Source of the DNA: an uncultured Clostridia bacterium | GTDB lineage: Bacteria > Bacillota > Clostridia > Oscillospirales > Acutalibacteraceae | Assembly (NCBI GenBank): GCA_945224895.1 | Contig: CALYNW010000098.1 | Coordinates: 1-5,102 of the forward strand | Reading direction: 5' to 3' | DNA: 5,102 bases | Shown here: positions 1 to 3,974 of the stretch, one piece after another | How positions within the stretch are numbered: the stretch's first letter is position 1 | Layout: each line of letters opens with the position of its first letter | The notes under the pieces: model-generated | What the model was told of the DNA's origin: nothing | The model's database searches: none | What the model saw: the letters and a program-made list of their open reading frames with translations, nothing else | Made by a program: the position numbers and the translations under genes

Positions 1-659
1 CAATCAGCAAGGTTGACGGTATTAATTCCGCAGAGGAGCTTACATATCTTATCGGCACAGGCTACGGCAGAAATAAGGTACCCTTTGCCGATGAAAACAT
101 TTCCGAAATAAGCTGTCACGCTATGGGTGTTCATGTAACAAATCCAAGCGTTAAGGCGATTATCGACATCGGCGGACAGGATGTTAAGGGTATTTCAATA
201 GATACCGACGGCACTGTAAAGAATTTTGCAATGAACGATAAATGCGCCGCAGGCACCGGCAGATTTTACGAGGCTATGGCAAATGCCTTTGAAATGAGTC
301 TTCCCGAGTTTTCAAAGCTTTCACTTAATGCTAAAAACACAATTCCCATTACCGCCCAGTGTACTGTTTTTGCAGAGAGCGAGGTTATTTCCCTTGTTGG
401 CGAGGGCAAGCCTATGGATGAAATCGCCGCAGGAATTCAGCTTGCGGTTGCAAAGCGTTGCTTTGTTATGGCTAAAAAAGCAGGGGCAACAGACAGCATT
501 ACCCTTACAGGCGGATGTGCTAAAAACGACGGTCTTAAAAAGGCTATCGAAAAGGTGCTTAAAATTAAGGTTGTTGAGCTTGACACCGACCCTCAGCTTA
601 TGGGAGCCTTAGGTGCCGCCGAATATGCAAGGCAAAAGGGACTTGCAAAAGCATATTAA
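1..659 (+). CDS. 2-hydroxyacyl-CoA dehydratase activase-like ATPase (BadF/BadG/BcrA/HgdC family), 5' end outside window
   Basis: The reading frame is open from the left edge (first full codon at 3), so the ATG at 123 is an internal methionine, not the start; 218 residues are visible. Seen in order (numbered from base 3): a TGYGR segment at about 20-24, the ASKHA phosphate motif IIDIGGQD (53-60), DKCAAGTGRF with Cys81, TAQCTVFAESE with Cys120, and the adenosine-site motif LTGGCAKN (168-175). The two cysteines are 39 residues apart, the same spacing as the pair that bridges the [4Fe-4S] cluster across the dimer in Acidaminococcus HgdC. The family uses ATP hydrolysis to push a low-potential electron onto a partner iron-sulfur enzyme, classically a dehydratase or a double-cubane protein. 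The N-terminal nucleotide-binding motif lies upstream of the window, and the partner is not visible. Family assignment is secure; the substrate is unknown. The stop codon overlaps the ribosome binding site of the next gene. Confidence 0.93.
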   Translation, partial: ISKVDGINSAEELTYLIGTGYGRNKVPFADENISEISCHAMGVHVTNPSVKAIIDIGGQDVKGISIDTDGTVKNFAMNDKCAAGTGRFYEAMANAFEMSLPEFSKLSLNAKNTIPITAQCTVFAESEVISLVGEGKPMDEIAAGIQLAVAKRCFVMAKKAGATDSITLTGGCAKNDGLKKAIEKVLKIKVVELDTDPQLMGALGAAEYARQKGLAKAY

Positions 660-670
660 GGAGAAAAGCT

Positions 671-835
671 ATGACATTTTTCAAAATATTAAAGAAGCTT
701 TTGGCAGTTGTTCTTGCCCTTTTCGGTGTAACCTTTACAATTTATTGGTTTAACCTTGATATGAAGCTTGTAAATAAAATTTATTTTTGGCTCCAAAAGC
801 ATTACGACAATATGAAAAGAGATAAAAAGCTTTAA
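671..835 (+). CDS. Small single-pass membrane protein (54 aa) inside the activase / ACS-like operon
   Basis: An ATG at 671 follows a clean AAGGAG (658-663) with 7 bp spacing, and the 54-codon frame ends with TAA at 833-835, which shares its last base with the next ATG. The product begins MTFFKILKKLLAVVLALFGV: a short basic N-terminus, one hydrophobic helix (about residues 9-26), then a polar, lysine-rich tail ending KRDKKL. That suggests a single membrane anchor with a basic tail, orientation undetermined. I do not recognise the family. The strong ribosome binding site, tight spacing and 1-base overlap make it a real gene rather than a chance frame. It may tether or stabilise the adjacent iron-sulfur proteins, but that is inference from position only. 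Confidence 0.78.
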   Translation: MTFFKILKKLLAVVLALFGVTFTIYWFNLDMKLVNKIYFWLQKHYDNMKRDKKL

Positions 836-1533
836 TGAATTTTTTTGATAATTTAATTGATGATTTTAACAAATCCGTTTTGCATTATGCTTATAAGGAT
901 TATCCTTATAACAGTGCAAATCAGTGGCAGGATTTAGGTCAAAACGAGCTTGTTATGCAAAGAGAGTCGGCATACGAGCTTGACGGCGTTGGATTTAATC
1001 TTGTTACATCAAAAGCCCTCGAGGATAAAATAACCGTAATCGGCGATGACCTTGGGCAAATCAGCGGCGACAGAAATTTCGCAAGAATTTCCGTTATCTC
1101 TATCGACGATGTTGCCGATGAGCAGCAGGCGTATGATTTAATAAGAAAAATTGAATATGTCAAATATCATTTTTTTCCAAAGGGTTATATGATAAGAACC
1201 TCATCAAGAAGTCATAAAGAGGTTGTAAGACTTTCAAAATCCGCCGTCAATTCGGGCGCTTCCTTTGAAAAAATCGGTAATCTCCTTATTGATAAATATA
1301 AATCCAACCCTGCGGTTAAAGCGGTTCATCTCTTTTTTGTAACGGATAAAACCGTTGATTATAAAATGCTGGAATCTCTTGCTGTTAAAAATCATTCAAT
1401 AACCGAAACCTTAAATCACATAATGAACAATGTGAATTTTGACTGCTCAAGCTGTAATCTTAAGCCTATCTGTGATGAGGTAGAGGGTATGCGTGAGCTT
1501 CATTTCAAATCCGCAGAAAAGCATGGAATGTAA
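835..1533 (+). CDS. Acetyl-CoA synthase beta-subunit (AcsB/CdhC)-like protein, truncated form without the Ni A-cluster domain
   Basis: The 232-residue frame starts at the ATG in the TAATG overlap; there is no strong ribosome binding site of its own, so translation is probably coupled to the 54-aa gene. The order YELDGVGFNLVTSK (47-60), KITVIGDD (65-72), VRLSKSAVNSG (131-141), FEKIGNLLIDKY (144-155) and VHLFFVTD (164-171) follows the central part of ACS beta subunits, which reads roughly FELVRTK / VIGPD / IRISKDAVKKGF / HFGDILYAKL / VQVTIYTD. This comparison is from memory. Near the end FDCSSCNLKPIC gives Cys204, Cys207 and Cys213 (CX2CX5C), in the place of the ACS segment CTLC...C that binds the A-cluster cubane. 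The remaining cluster cysteine, the Cys-Gly-Cys nickel site and the CODH-binding N-terminal domain are absent, so it cannot be a complete acetyl-CoA synthase. It may bind an iron-sulfur cluster or act as an electron partner of the upstream activase; the actual role is unknown. Confidence 0.75.
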   Translation: MNFFDNLIDDFNKSVLHYAYKDYPYNSANQWQDLGQNELVMQRESAYELDGVGFNLVTSKALEDKITVIGDDLGQISGDRNFARISVISIDDVADEQQAYDLIRKIEYVKYHFFPKGYMIRTSSRSHKEVVRLSKSAVNSGASFEKIGNLLIDKYKSNPAVKAVHLFFVTDKTVDYKMLESLAVKNHSITETLNHIMNNVNFDCSSCNLKPICDEVEGMRELHFKSAEKHGM

Positions 1534-1588
1534 AAAAAGCTATGAATAAGCATCAATCAAGAACGATTGAGCTATTCATAGCTTTTTT
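1533..1588 (+). terminator. Long rho-independent terminator closing the activase/ACS-like operon, symmetric and possibly bidirectional
   Basis: A perfect 16-bp stem pairs AAAAAAGCTATGAATA (1533-1548) with TATTCATAGCTTTTTT (1573-1588). The loop contains a further nested pairing, TCAATC with GATTGA. The 5' arm begins at the last base of the ACS-like stop codon. Six T's end the 3' arm and six A's begin the 5' arm, so it can terminate from either side; this would suit the minus-strand gene remnant beginning 7 bp downstream. Confidence 0.9.
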
Positions 1589-1594
1589 GTCGGC

Positions 1595-1678
1595 TTATTT
1601 ATCAAAGCTGGGGTTGAATGCGTAAAAGTTTTTGCTGTCAAGTCTGTCGGTAACAAGCCTTAACCCCTCCCATACACA
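1595..1678 (-). pseudogene. Remnant C-terminus of an unidentified convergent gene
   Basis: On the minus strand, a frame ending in TAA at 1597-1595 reads about 27 codons; its tail is RLDSKNFYAFNPSFDK, preceded by WEGLRLVTD. The residues are protein-like (aromatic, charged and Pro/Asn mix, unlike translated AT-rich spacer), but the frame is closed by a TGA at 1681-1679 with no start codon or ribosome binding site, so only the tail of a gene survives. It would have run convergently towards the operon on the left and shared the symmetric terminator. I do not recognise the parent family. It could be chance; the evidence is composition and position only. Confidence 0.4.
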
Positions 1679-1748
1679 TCAATCCTGTAAAAAATATCAC
1701 CGACCGATAGCTCAAAAAAACAATTTTATAGAAAATTTCATATTTCTC

Positions 1749-1779
1749 TTGACTCTCACGTTGCGTTATAGTTTATACT
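1749..1779 (+). promoter_or_regulatory. MerR-type promoter with operator dyad, for the TipA-like regulator
   Basis: TTGACT (1749-1754) and TATACT (1774-1779) are separated by 19 bp, the over-long spacer diagnostic of promoters activated by MerR-family proteins. Filling the spacer is an imperfect dyad, ACTCTCACG (1752-1760) and CGTTATAGT (1764-1772), centred at 1762, with 8 of 10 positions complementary. It lies directly upstream of the merR-like gene, so autoregulation is the natural reading. No divergent gene uses it. Confidence 0.88.
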
Positions 1780-1792
1780 GTAATCAGCGGAC

Positions 1793-1798
1793 AGGAGG
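1793..1798 (+). promoter_or_regulatory. Ribosome binding site deciding the start of the TipA-like gene
   Basis: AGGAGG lies 7 bp before the ATG at 1806 but only 1 bp before the in-frame ATG at 1800, so 1806 is the functional start. Longer in-frame extensions upstream (to 1632) would read through the promoter and are not credible. Confidence 0.9.
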
Positions 1799-1805
1799 AA
1801 TGAAT

Positions 1806-2513
1806 ATGAAGACAGTTAAGGAAATAAGCAGATTAACAGGCGTCAGCGTGCGCACACTTCATTATTATGATGAAATAGATTTGCTGAAGCCCACGCAAAT
1901 AACAGATGCAGGATATAGATTGTATGACGATACGGCTCTTGAACGACTGCACAGCATACTGCTTTTTCGTGAACTGCAATTTCCGCTTAAGGAAATCAAG
2001 GCTATTTTAGACAGTCCGGACTTTGATACAAAAACTGCACTTAACGAGCAGATTGAATTGCTTGAATTGCAGAAAAAACGCCTTGATAAAATCATCAGCT
2101 CCGCCCGTGAAATATTAAATAAAGGAGTGAATAATATGAGCTTTTCATCATTTGATAAAACAGAGCTTGAGGAGTATTGCACCGAGGCAAAGGAAAAATG
2201 GGGACATACGGATGCCTATAAGGAATACGAGCAAAAGCATTCCGACTCGGCAGATAAAACCGATGAATTTATGCAGATTTTCGCAGAGATAGGAAAGGTT
2301 AAGCATCTTTCTCCCGACTGCGAGGAAGCACAAAGGCTGATTAAAAAATTACAGAATTTCATTACAGAAAATTACTACACCTGCACAGATGAAATTCTAA
2401 AAGGCTTGGGCGAAATGTATGTCAGCGATGAACGCTTTAAGAATAATATCGACAAAGCAGGAGGTATTGGCACAGCCGAATTCACCGCAAAAGCAATTAA
2501 CTGTATAAAATGA
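1806..2513 (+). CDS. MerR family transcriptional regulator with TipAS-like ligand-binding domain
   Basis: The product is 235 residues. Residues 1-70 are a textbook MerR winged helix: MKTVKEISRLTGVSVRTLHY, then YDEIDLLKPT, GYRLYDD (36-42) and a second helix-turn-helix-like part around LFRELQFPLKEIKAIL (53-68). A long dimerisation helix follows (about 76-106). Residues 111-235 match the TipAS antibiotic-recognition domain in layout, with KWGHTDAYKEYE near the start and GEMYVSDERFKNNIDK (202-217) near the end. In the TipA family this all-helical domain binds thiopeptides or other amphipathic molecules, and MerR proteins twist 19-bp-spaced promoters into activity when the ligand binds. The 19-bp promoter just upstream suggests it activates its own transcription. 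No obvious target gene lies next to it, because terminators flank the unit. An internal start may also make the ligand-binding domain alone. The ligand is unknown. Confidence 0.93.
   Translation: MKTVKEISRLTGVSVRTLHYYDEIDLLKPTQITDAGYRLYDDTALERLHSILLFRELQFPLKEIKAILDSPDFDTKTALNEQIELLELQKKRLDKIISSAREILNKGVNNMSFSSFDKTELEEYCTEAKEKWGHTDAYKEYEQKHSDSADKTDEFMQIFAEIGKVKHLSPDCEEAQRLIKKLQNFITENYYTCTDEILKGLGEMYVSDERFKNNIDKAGGIGTAEFTAKAINCIK
2121..2138 (+). promoter_or_regulatory. Internal translation start for a free TipAS-like domain (125 aa, 2136-2513)
   Basis: Within the merR-like gene, AAAGGAGTG (2121-2129) places AAGGAG 8 bp before the in-frame ATG at 2136 (Met111). This is exactly where the dimerisation helix ends and the ligand-binding domain begins. 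The product would start MSFSSFDKTELEEY. In Streptomyces lividans, tipA is known to make a full-length TipAL and an abundant short TipAS from an internal in-frame start; the same layout is seen here, but use of the site is inferred. Confidence 0.65.
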
Positions 2514-2535
2514 TACAAACCTAATAACCGTCATT

Positions 2536-2569
2536 ACACCATCTGTTAATCAGGTGGTGTTTTTGTTTT
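2536..2569 (+). terminator. Rho-independent terminator after the TipA-like gene
   Basis: ACACCATCTG (2536-2545) pairs with CAGGTGGTGT (2551-2560), 10 bp including one T-G wobble, with a 5-nt loop (TTAAT). TTTTGTTTT follows. It lies 22 bp past the stop codon. Confidence 0.9.
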
Positions 2570-2633
2570 GCCCTCGCGAAAAAAACAATTTCTGTTATGA
2601 GAGTGTAATAATTGTTTGATGTTAAAAATTGTA

Positions 2634-2662
2634 TTGAAGGTCTTGAAAATAATTGATATAAT
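2634..2662 (+). promoter_or_regulatory. Sigma-A-type promoter for the XRE-like gene
   Basis: TTGAAG (2634-2639) and a consensus TATAAT (2657-2662) are 17 bp apart, with a TG at -15/-14 (2654-2655) giving an extended -10. The ribosome binding site AAGGAG (2677-2682) follows. Confidence 0.75.
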
Positions 2663-2690
2663 TAAATAAACAAGTTAAGGAGAATATGTT

Positions 2691-3152
2691 ATGGCACATA
2701 AAGAAGGAAATAAATATTTTGAAGTAAGAGATCAATTAGGATACAGTAGGGCAAAGGTAGAAGAACTGTCAAATAATAAGATTTCGGCAGACAGATTATA
2801 CCGAATTGAAGAAGGCAAAACTCCCAATCCTGAGGAAGTTTGTTGGATGGCAGATCTTTACGGAAAGCCAGAACTGAAGAATTATTATTGTAATCATGAA
2901 TGTGAAATCGGCAGAACTAACGGAATTGACGGTGTAGGTGATGTAGAAAAATCAAAATTGCCGTTAATCATATTAGAATTACTTTCCTCTCTAAACTCCA
3001 TTCAAAAAGAAAAGCTTATTGATATTTCTGCTGACGGAGAAATTGATGAAAACGAATTAAATGACTTTATAGAAATTCGTAATCAGCTTGATAAAATATC
3101 TCAAACGGTTGAGAGTTTGAGAATATGGGCAGACAAACATATTGAAAAATAA
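2691..3152 (+). CDS. XRE-like helix-turn-helix protein with C-terminal EF-hand-like loop
   Basis: The start ATG at 2691 lies 8 bp after AAGGAG, giving 153 residues. Residues about 8-60 look like an XRE/Cro-type helix-turn-helix: VRDQLGYSRAKVEELSN, then ISADRLYRIEEGKTPNPEEV, matching the usual gly/ser turn, 'RIE-G' recognition region and following helix. Next comes YYCNHECEIG (65-74) with a CX3C pair, a composition I associate with a group of small HTH proteins in gut Firmicutes. The C-terminal part (87-153) is helical and holds DISADGEIDENEL (111-123), which satisfies the canonical EF-hand calcium-loop pattern (D111, S113, D115, G116, I118, D119, E122) between two probable helices. DNA binding, probably as a repressor, is the likely role; the target could be the following membrane-protein genes. 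It is monocistronic, with its own promoter and terminator. Confidence 0.82.
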   Translation: MAHKEGNKYFEVRDQLGYSRAKVEELSNNKISADRLYRIEEGKTPNPEEVCWMADLYGKPELKNYYCNHECEIGRTNGIDGVGDVEKSKLPLIILELLSSLNSIQKEKLIDISADGEIDENELNDFIEIRNQLDKISQTVESLRIWADKHIEK

Positions 3153-3156
3153 CTTA

Positions 3157-3189
3157 AAGGAGCAGTCTTGAAGATTGCTCCTTATTTTT
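3157..3189 (+). terminator. Rho-independent terminator after the XRE-like gene
   Basis: AAGGAGCAGTC (3157-3167) pairs with GATTGCTCCTT (3173-3183), 11 bp with one G-T wobble and loop TTGAA, followed by ATTTTT. It starts 4 bp after the stop codon. Confidence 0.9.
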
Positions 3190-3206
3190 CGCAAAATCTG
3201 CGAAAA
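3186..3206 (+). promoter_or_regulatory. 8-bp inverted repeat, candidate operator
   Basis: TTTTCGCA (3186-3193) and TGCGAAAA (3199-3206) are perfect inverted copies around a 5-bp centre. A near-copy of the half site, TTGTCGCA, follows at 3217-3224 (7 of 8 bases), and CGCGAAAA occurs at 2575-2582 upstream of the XRE-like gene. No T-tract follows, so it is not a terminator. It lies about 50 bp upstream of the best -10 for the coiled-coil gene, a plausible site for the XRE-like protein; this is inference. Confidence 0.45.
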
Positions 3207-3230
3207 TGCAAATCAATTGTCGCACTTGTT

Positions 3231-3263
3231 TATAATGAAAATTAATAGGAATTATGGTACAAT
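3231..3263 (+). promoter_or_regulatory. Candidate promoter region for the coiled-coil membrane protein gene
   Basis: Two -10-like elements are visible: TATAAT (3231-3236) and TACAAT (3258-3263), the latter preceded by TGG as an extended -10. Neither has a convincing -35 at 16-18 bp, so the exact start is uncertain and an activator or the extended -10 may compensate. Confidence 0.4.
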
Positions 3264-3273
3264 ACAATCAAAG

Positions 3274-3281
3274 AAAGGGGG
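3274..3281 (+). promoter_or_regulatory. Ribosome binding site deciding the start of the coiled-coil gene
   Basis: AAAGGGGG lies 8 bp before the ATG at 3290. The earlier in-frame ATG at 3254 has no Shine-Dalgarno and overlaps a -10-like element, so 3290 is chosen. Confidence 0.75.
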
Positions 3282-3289
3282 TTACATAC

Positions 3290-3664
3290 ATGAATGAAAA
3301 AAACGATATTTCTTGTAAAGACAAAAGCATCTCTATTTGGGCAAAAAAACACAAAAAAGATATAATATCTGTTGTTGCCATAGGTTCTGCTACTGTTATC
3401 TCTGTTGTTTTAGGTGTTAAATGCAAAGATTTATTAAAAGATAATGAATTTTTGAAGAAAGAGAATGTACGACTTGCAAATAAGTGTAATGACTTATTAA
3501 ATGATACTAATTTATTAAAAAAGGATAATATGAGACTCACAGATTTGTGTTTTGAGAAAGATGAGTATTTTAAAGAACTAATGGCTGATGGATTGAGGCA
3601 TAAAAGTTCACTTGCAGCAAAACATATGGCAGATAGAAAGGATTATTTGAAACTTGTTGGGTAA
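3290..3664 (+). CDS. Membrane-anchored coiled-coil protein with 21-residue repeats (hypothetical)
   Basis: The product is 124 residues. It has a polar, lysine-rich N-terminus (1-23), one hydrophobic helix IISVVAIGSATVISVVLGV (25-43), then a charged helical region. That region contains a tandem repeat of 21 residues, three heptads long: LLKDNEFLKKENVRL in the first unit and LLNDTNLLKKDNMRL in the second (11 of 21 identical over the full unit), as expected of a parallel coiled coil. Each unit starts with cysteine, and a third cysteine begins a degenerate third unit, so Cys45, Cys66 and Cys87 are exactly 21 residues apart. The leucines and asparagines recur in heptad phase. Base composition is clearly more AT-rich than the operons on either side. 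No known family is recognised. The topology (short N-terminal segment, one anchor, long coiled coil) suggests an oligomeric membrane-attached protein; function unknown. Confidence 0.72.
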   Translation: MNEKNDISCKDKSISIWAKKHKKDIISVVAIGSATVISVVLGVKCKDLLKDNEFLKKENVRLANKCNDLLNDTNLLKKDNMRLTDLCFEKDEYFKELMADGLRHKSSLAAKHMADRKDYLKLVG

Positions 3665-3670
3665 CGTAAA

Positions 3671-3832
3671 ATGATTTTAATAATGATAATGTCAATACTC
3701 GCTATATTGTTAGGTATACTTATATTCAAGATAACTGTTAAACTGTTTTCGTTGAGTATAAGGTTAGTCCTATCAGGTTTAGCAACAATGTTAATAATTG
3801 TACCAACGATTTTAAGTGTACTAATATTTTAA
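3671..3832 (+). CDS. Tiny hydrophobic protein with two predicted membrane helices (53 aa, hypothetical)
   Basis: An ATG at 3671, 6 bp after the previous stop codon, opens a 53-codon frame ending with TAA at 3830-3832. The product is almost wholly hydrophobic: helix 1 about residues 1-19 (MILIMIMSILAILLGILIF), a short basic turn around KITVK...SIR, and helix 2 about 32-53. No good Shine-Dalgarno precedes it, so translation would depend on coupling to the upstream gene. A terminator follows 15 bp later, which supports this being the last gene of a two-gene unit. I recognise no family; holin-like or small toxin-like peptides have this look, but nothing specific supports that. An AT-rich frame can also look hydrophobic by chance, which lowers confidence. 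Confidence 0.55.
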   Translation: MILIMIMSILAILLGILIFKITVKLFSLSIRLVLSGLATMLIIVPTILSVLIF

Positions 3833-3847
3833 CATTAAAACACACCA

Positions 3848-3889
3848 AAGCCGAGAGTGGTTAAACTGCTCTCGGCTTAAATCATTTTT
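3848..3889 (+). terminator. Hairpin terminator ending the AT-rich cassette
   Basis: AAGCCGAGAG (3848-3857) pairs perfectly with CTCTCGGCTT (3869-3878), a GC-rich 10-bp stem with an 11-nt loop. The T-tract (3885-3889) is displaced by 6 bp (AAATCA), so termination may be less than complete. Confidence 0.8.
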
Positions 3890-3890
3890 A

Positions 3891-3919
3891 TTGACAACAA
3901 CTTATTTATAAAATATCAT
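3891..3919 (+). promoter_or_regulatory. Sigma-A-type promoter for the GNAT-hydrolase gene
   Basis: A consensus TTGACA (3891-3896) and TATCAT (3914-3919, one mismatch) are 17 bp apart, immediately after the previous terminator. A second TATAAT at 3919-3924 overlaps but is too far from this -35 (22 bp). Confidence 0.8.
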
Positions 3920-3960
3920 ATAATTATAGTTTTATAAGCATTTTTGTAAAATGCAATCAA

Positions 3961-3967
3961 AAGAAGG
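3961..3967 (+). promoter_or_regulatory. Ribosome binding site deciding the start of the GNAT-hydrolase gene
   Basis: AAGAAGG lies 7 bp before the ATG at 3975. The earlier in-frame ATG at 3951 has no Shine-Dalgarno, and the GNAT fold begins naturally with MKIKELSRKN from 3975. Confidence 0.75.
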
Positions 3968-3974
3968 CTCCGAT

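Noticed and set aside
123..125. ATG at 123 as the start of the activase gene
   Set aside because: The frame stays open to the left edge and upstream codons encode family residues (TGYGR, then ISEISCHA), so this is an internal methionine.
939..1163. Minus-strand open frame opposite the ACS-like gene
   Set aside because: It lies wholly inside a well-supported gene, has no ribosome binding site and gives low-complexity Ser/Ile-rich sequence.
1632..1805. N-terminal extension of the TipA-like protein from the ATG at 1632 or 1800
   Set aside because: It would run through the promoter and operator, is not MerR-like, and the AGGAGG at 1793-1798 suits only the ATG at 1806.
1865..2333. Minus-strand open frames opposite the TipA-like gene
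   Set aside because: They are antisense shadows of a strongly recognised MerR/TipAS coding region, with no start signals.
3186..3206. Inverted repeat as a second terminator after the XRE-like gene
   Set aside because: It overlaps the T-tract of the real terminator but has no T-run of its own and only an AT-rich 8-bp stem; an operator is more likely.
3268..3540. Minus-strand open frame opposite the coiled-coil gene
   Set aside because: It covers the complement of the lysine/leucine repeat, giving Phe/Ser-rich sequence; the plus strand has the ribosome binding site and heptad pattern.
3422..3547. Direct repeat resembling a CRISPR or satellite array
   Set aside because: The 63-bp units are in frame, diverged and encode coiled-coil heptads; there are no spacers.
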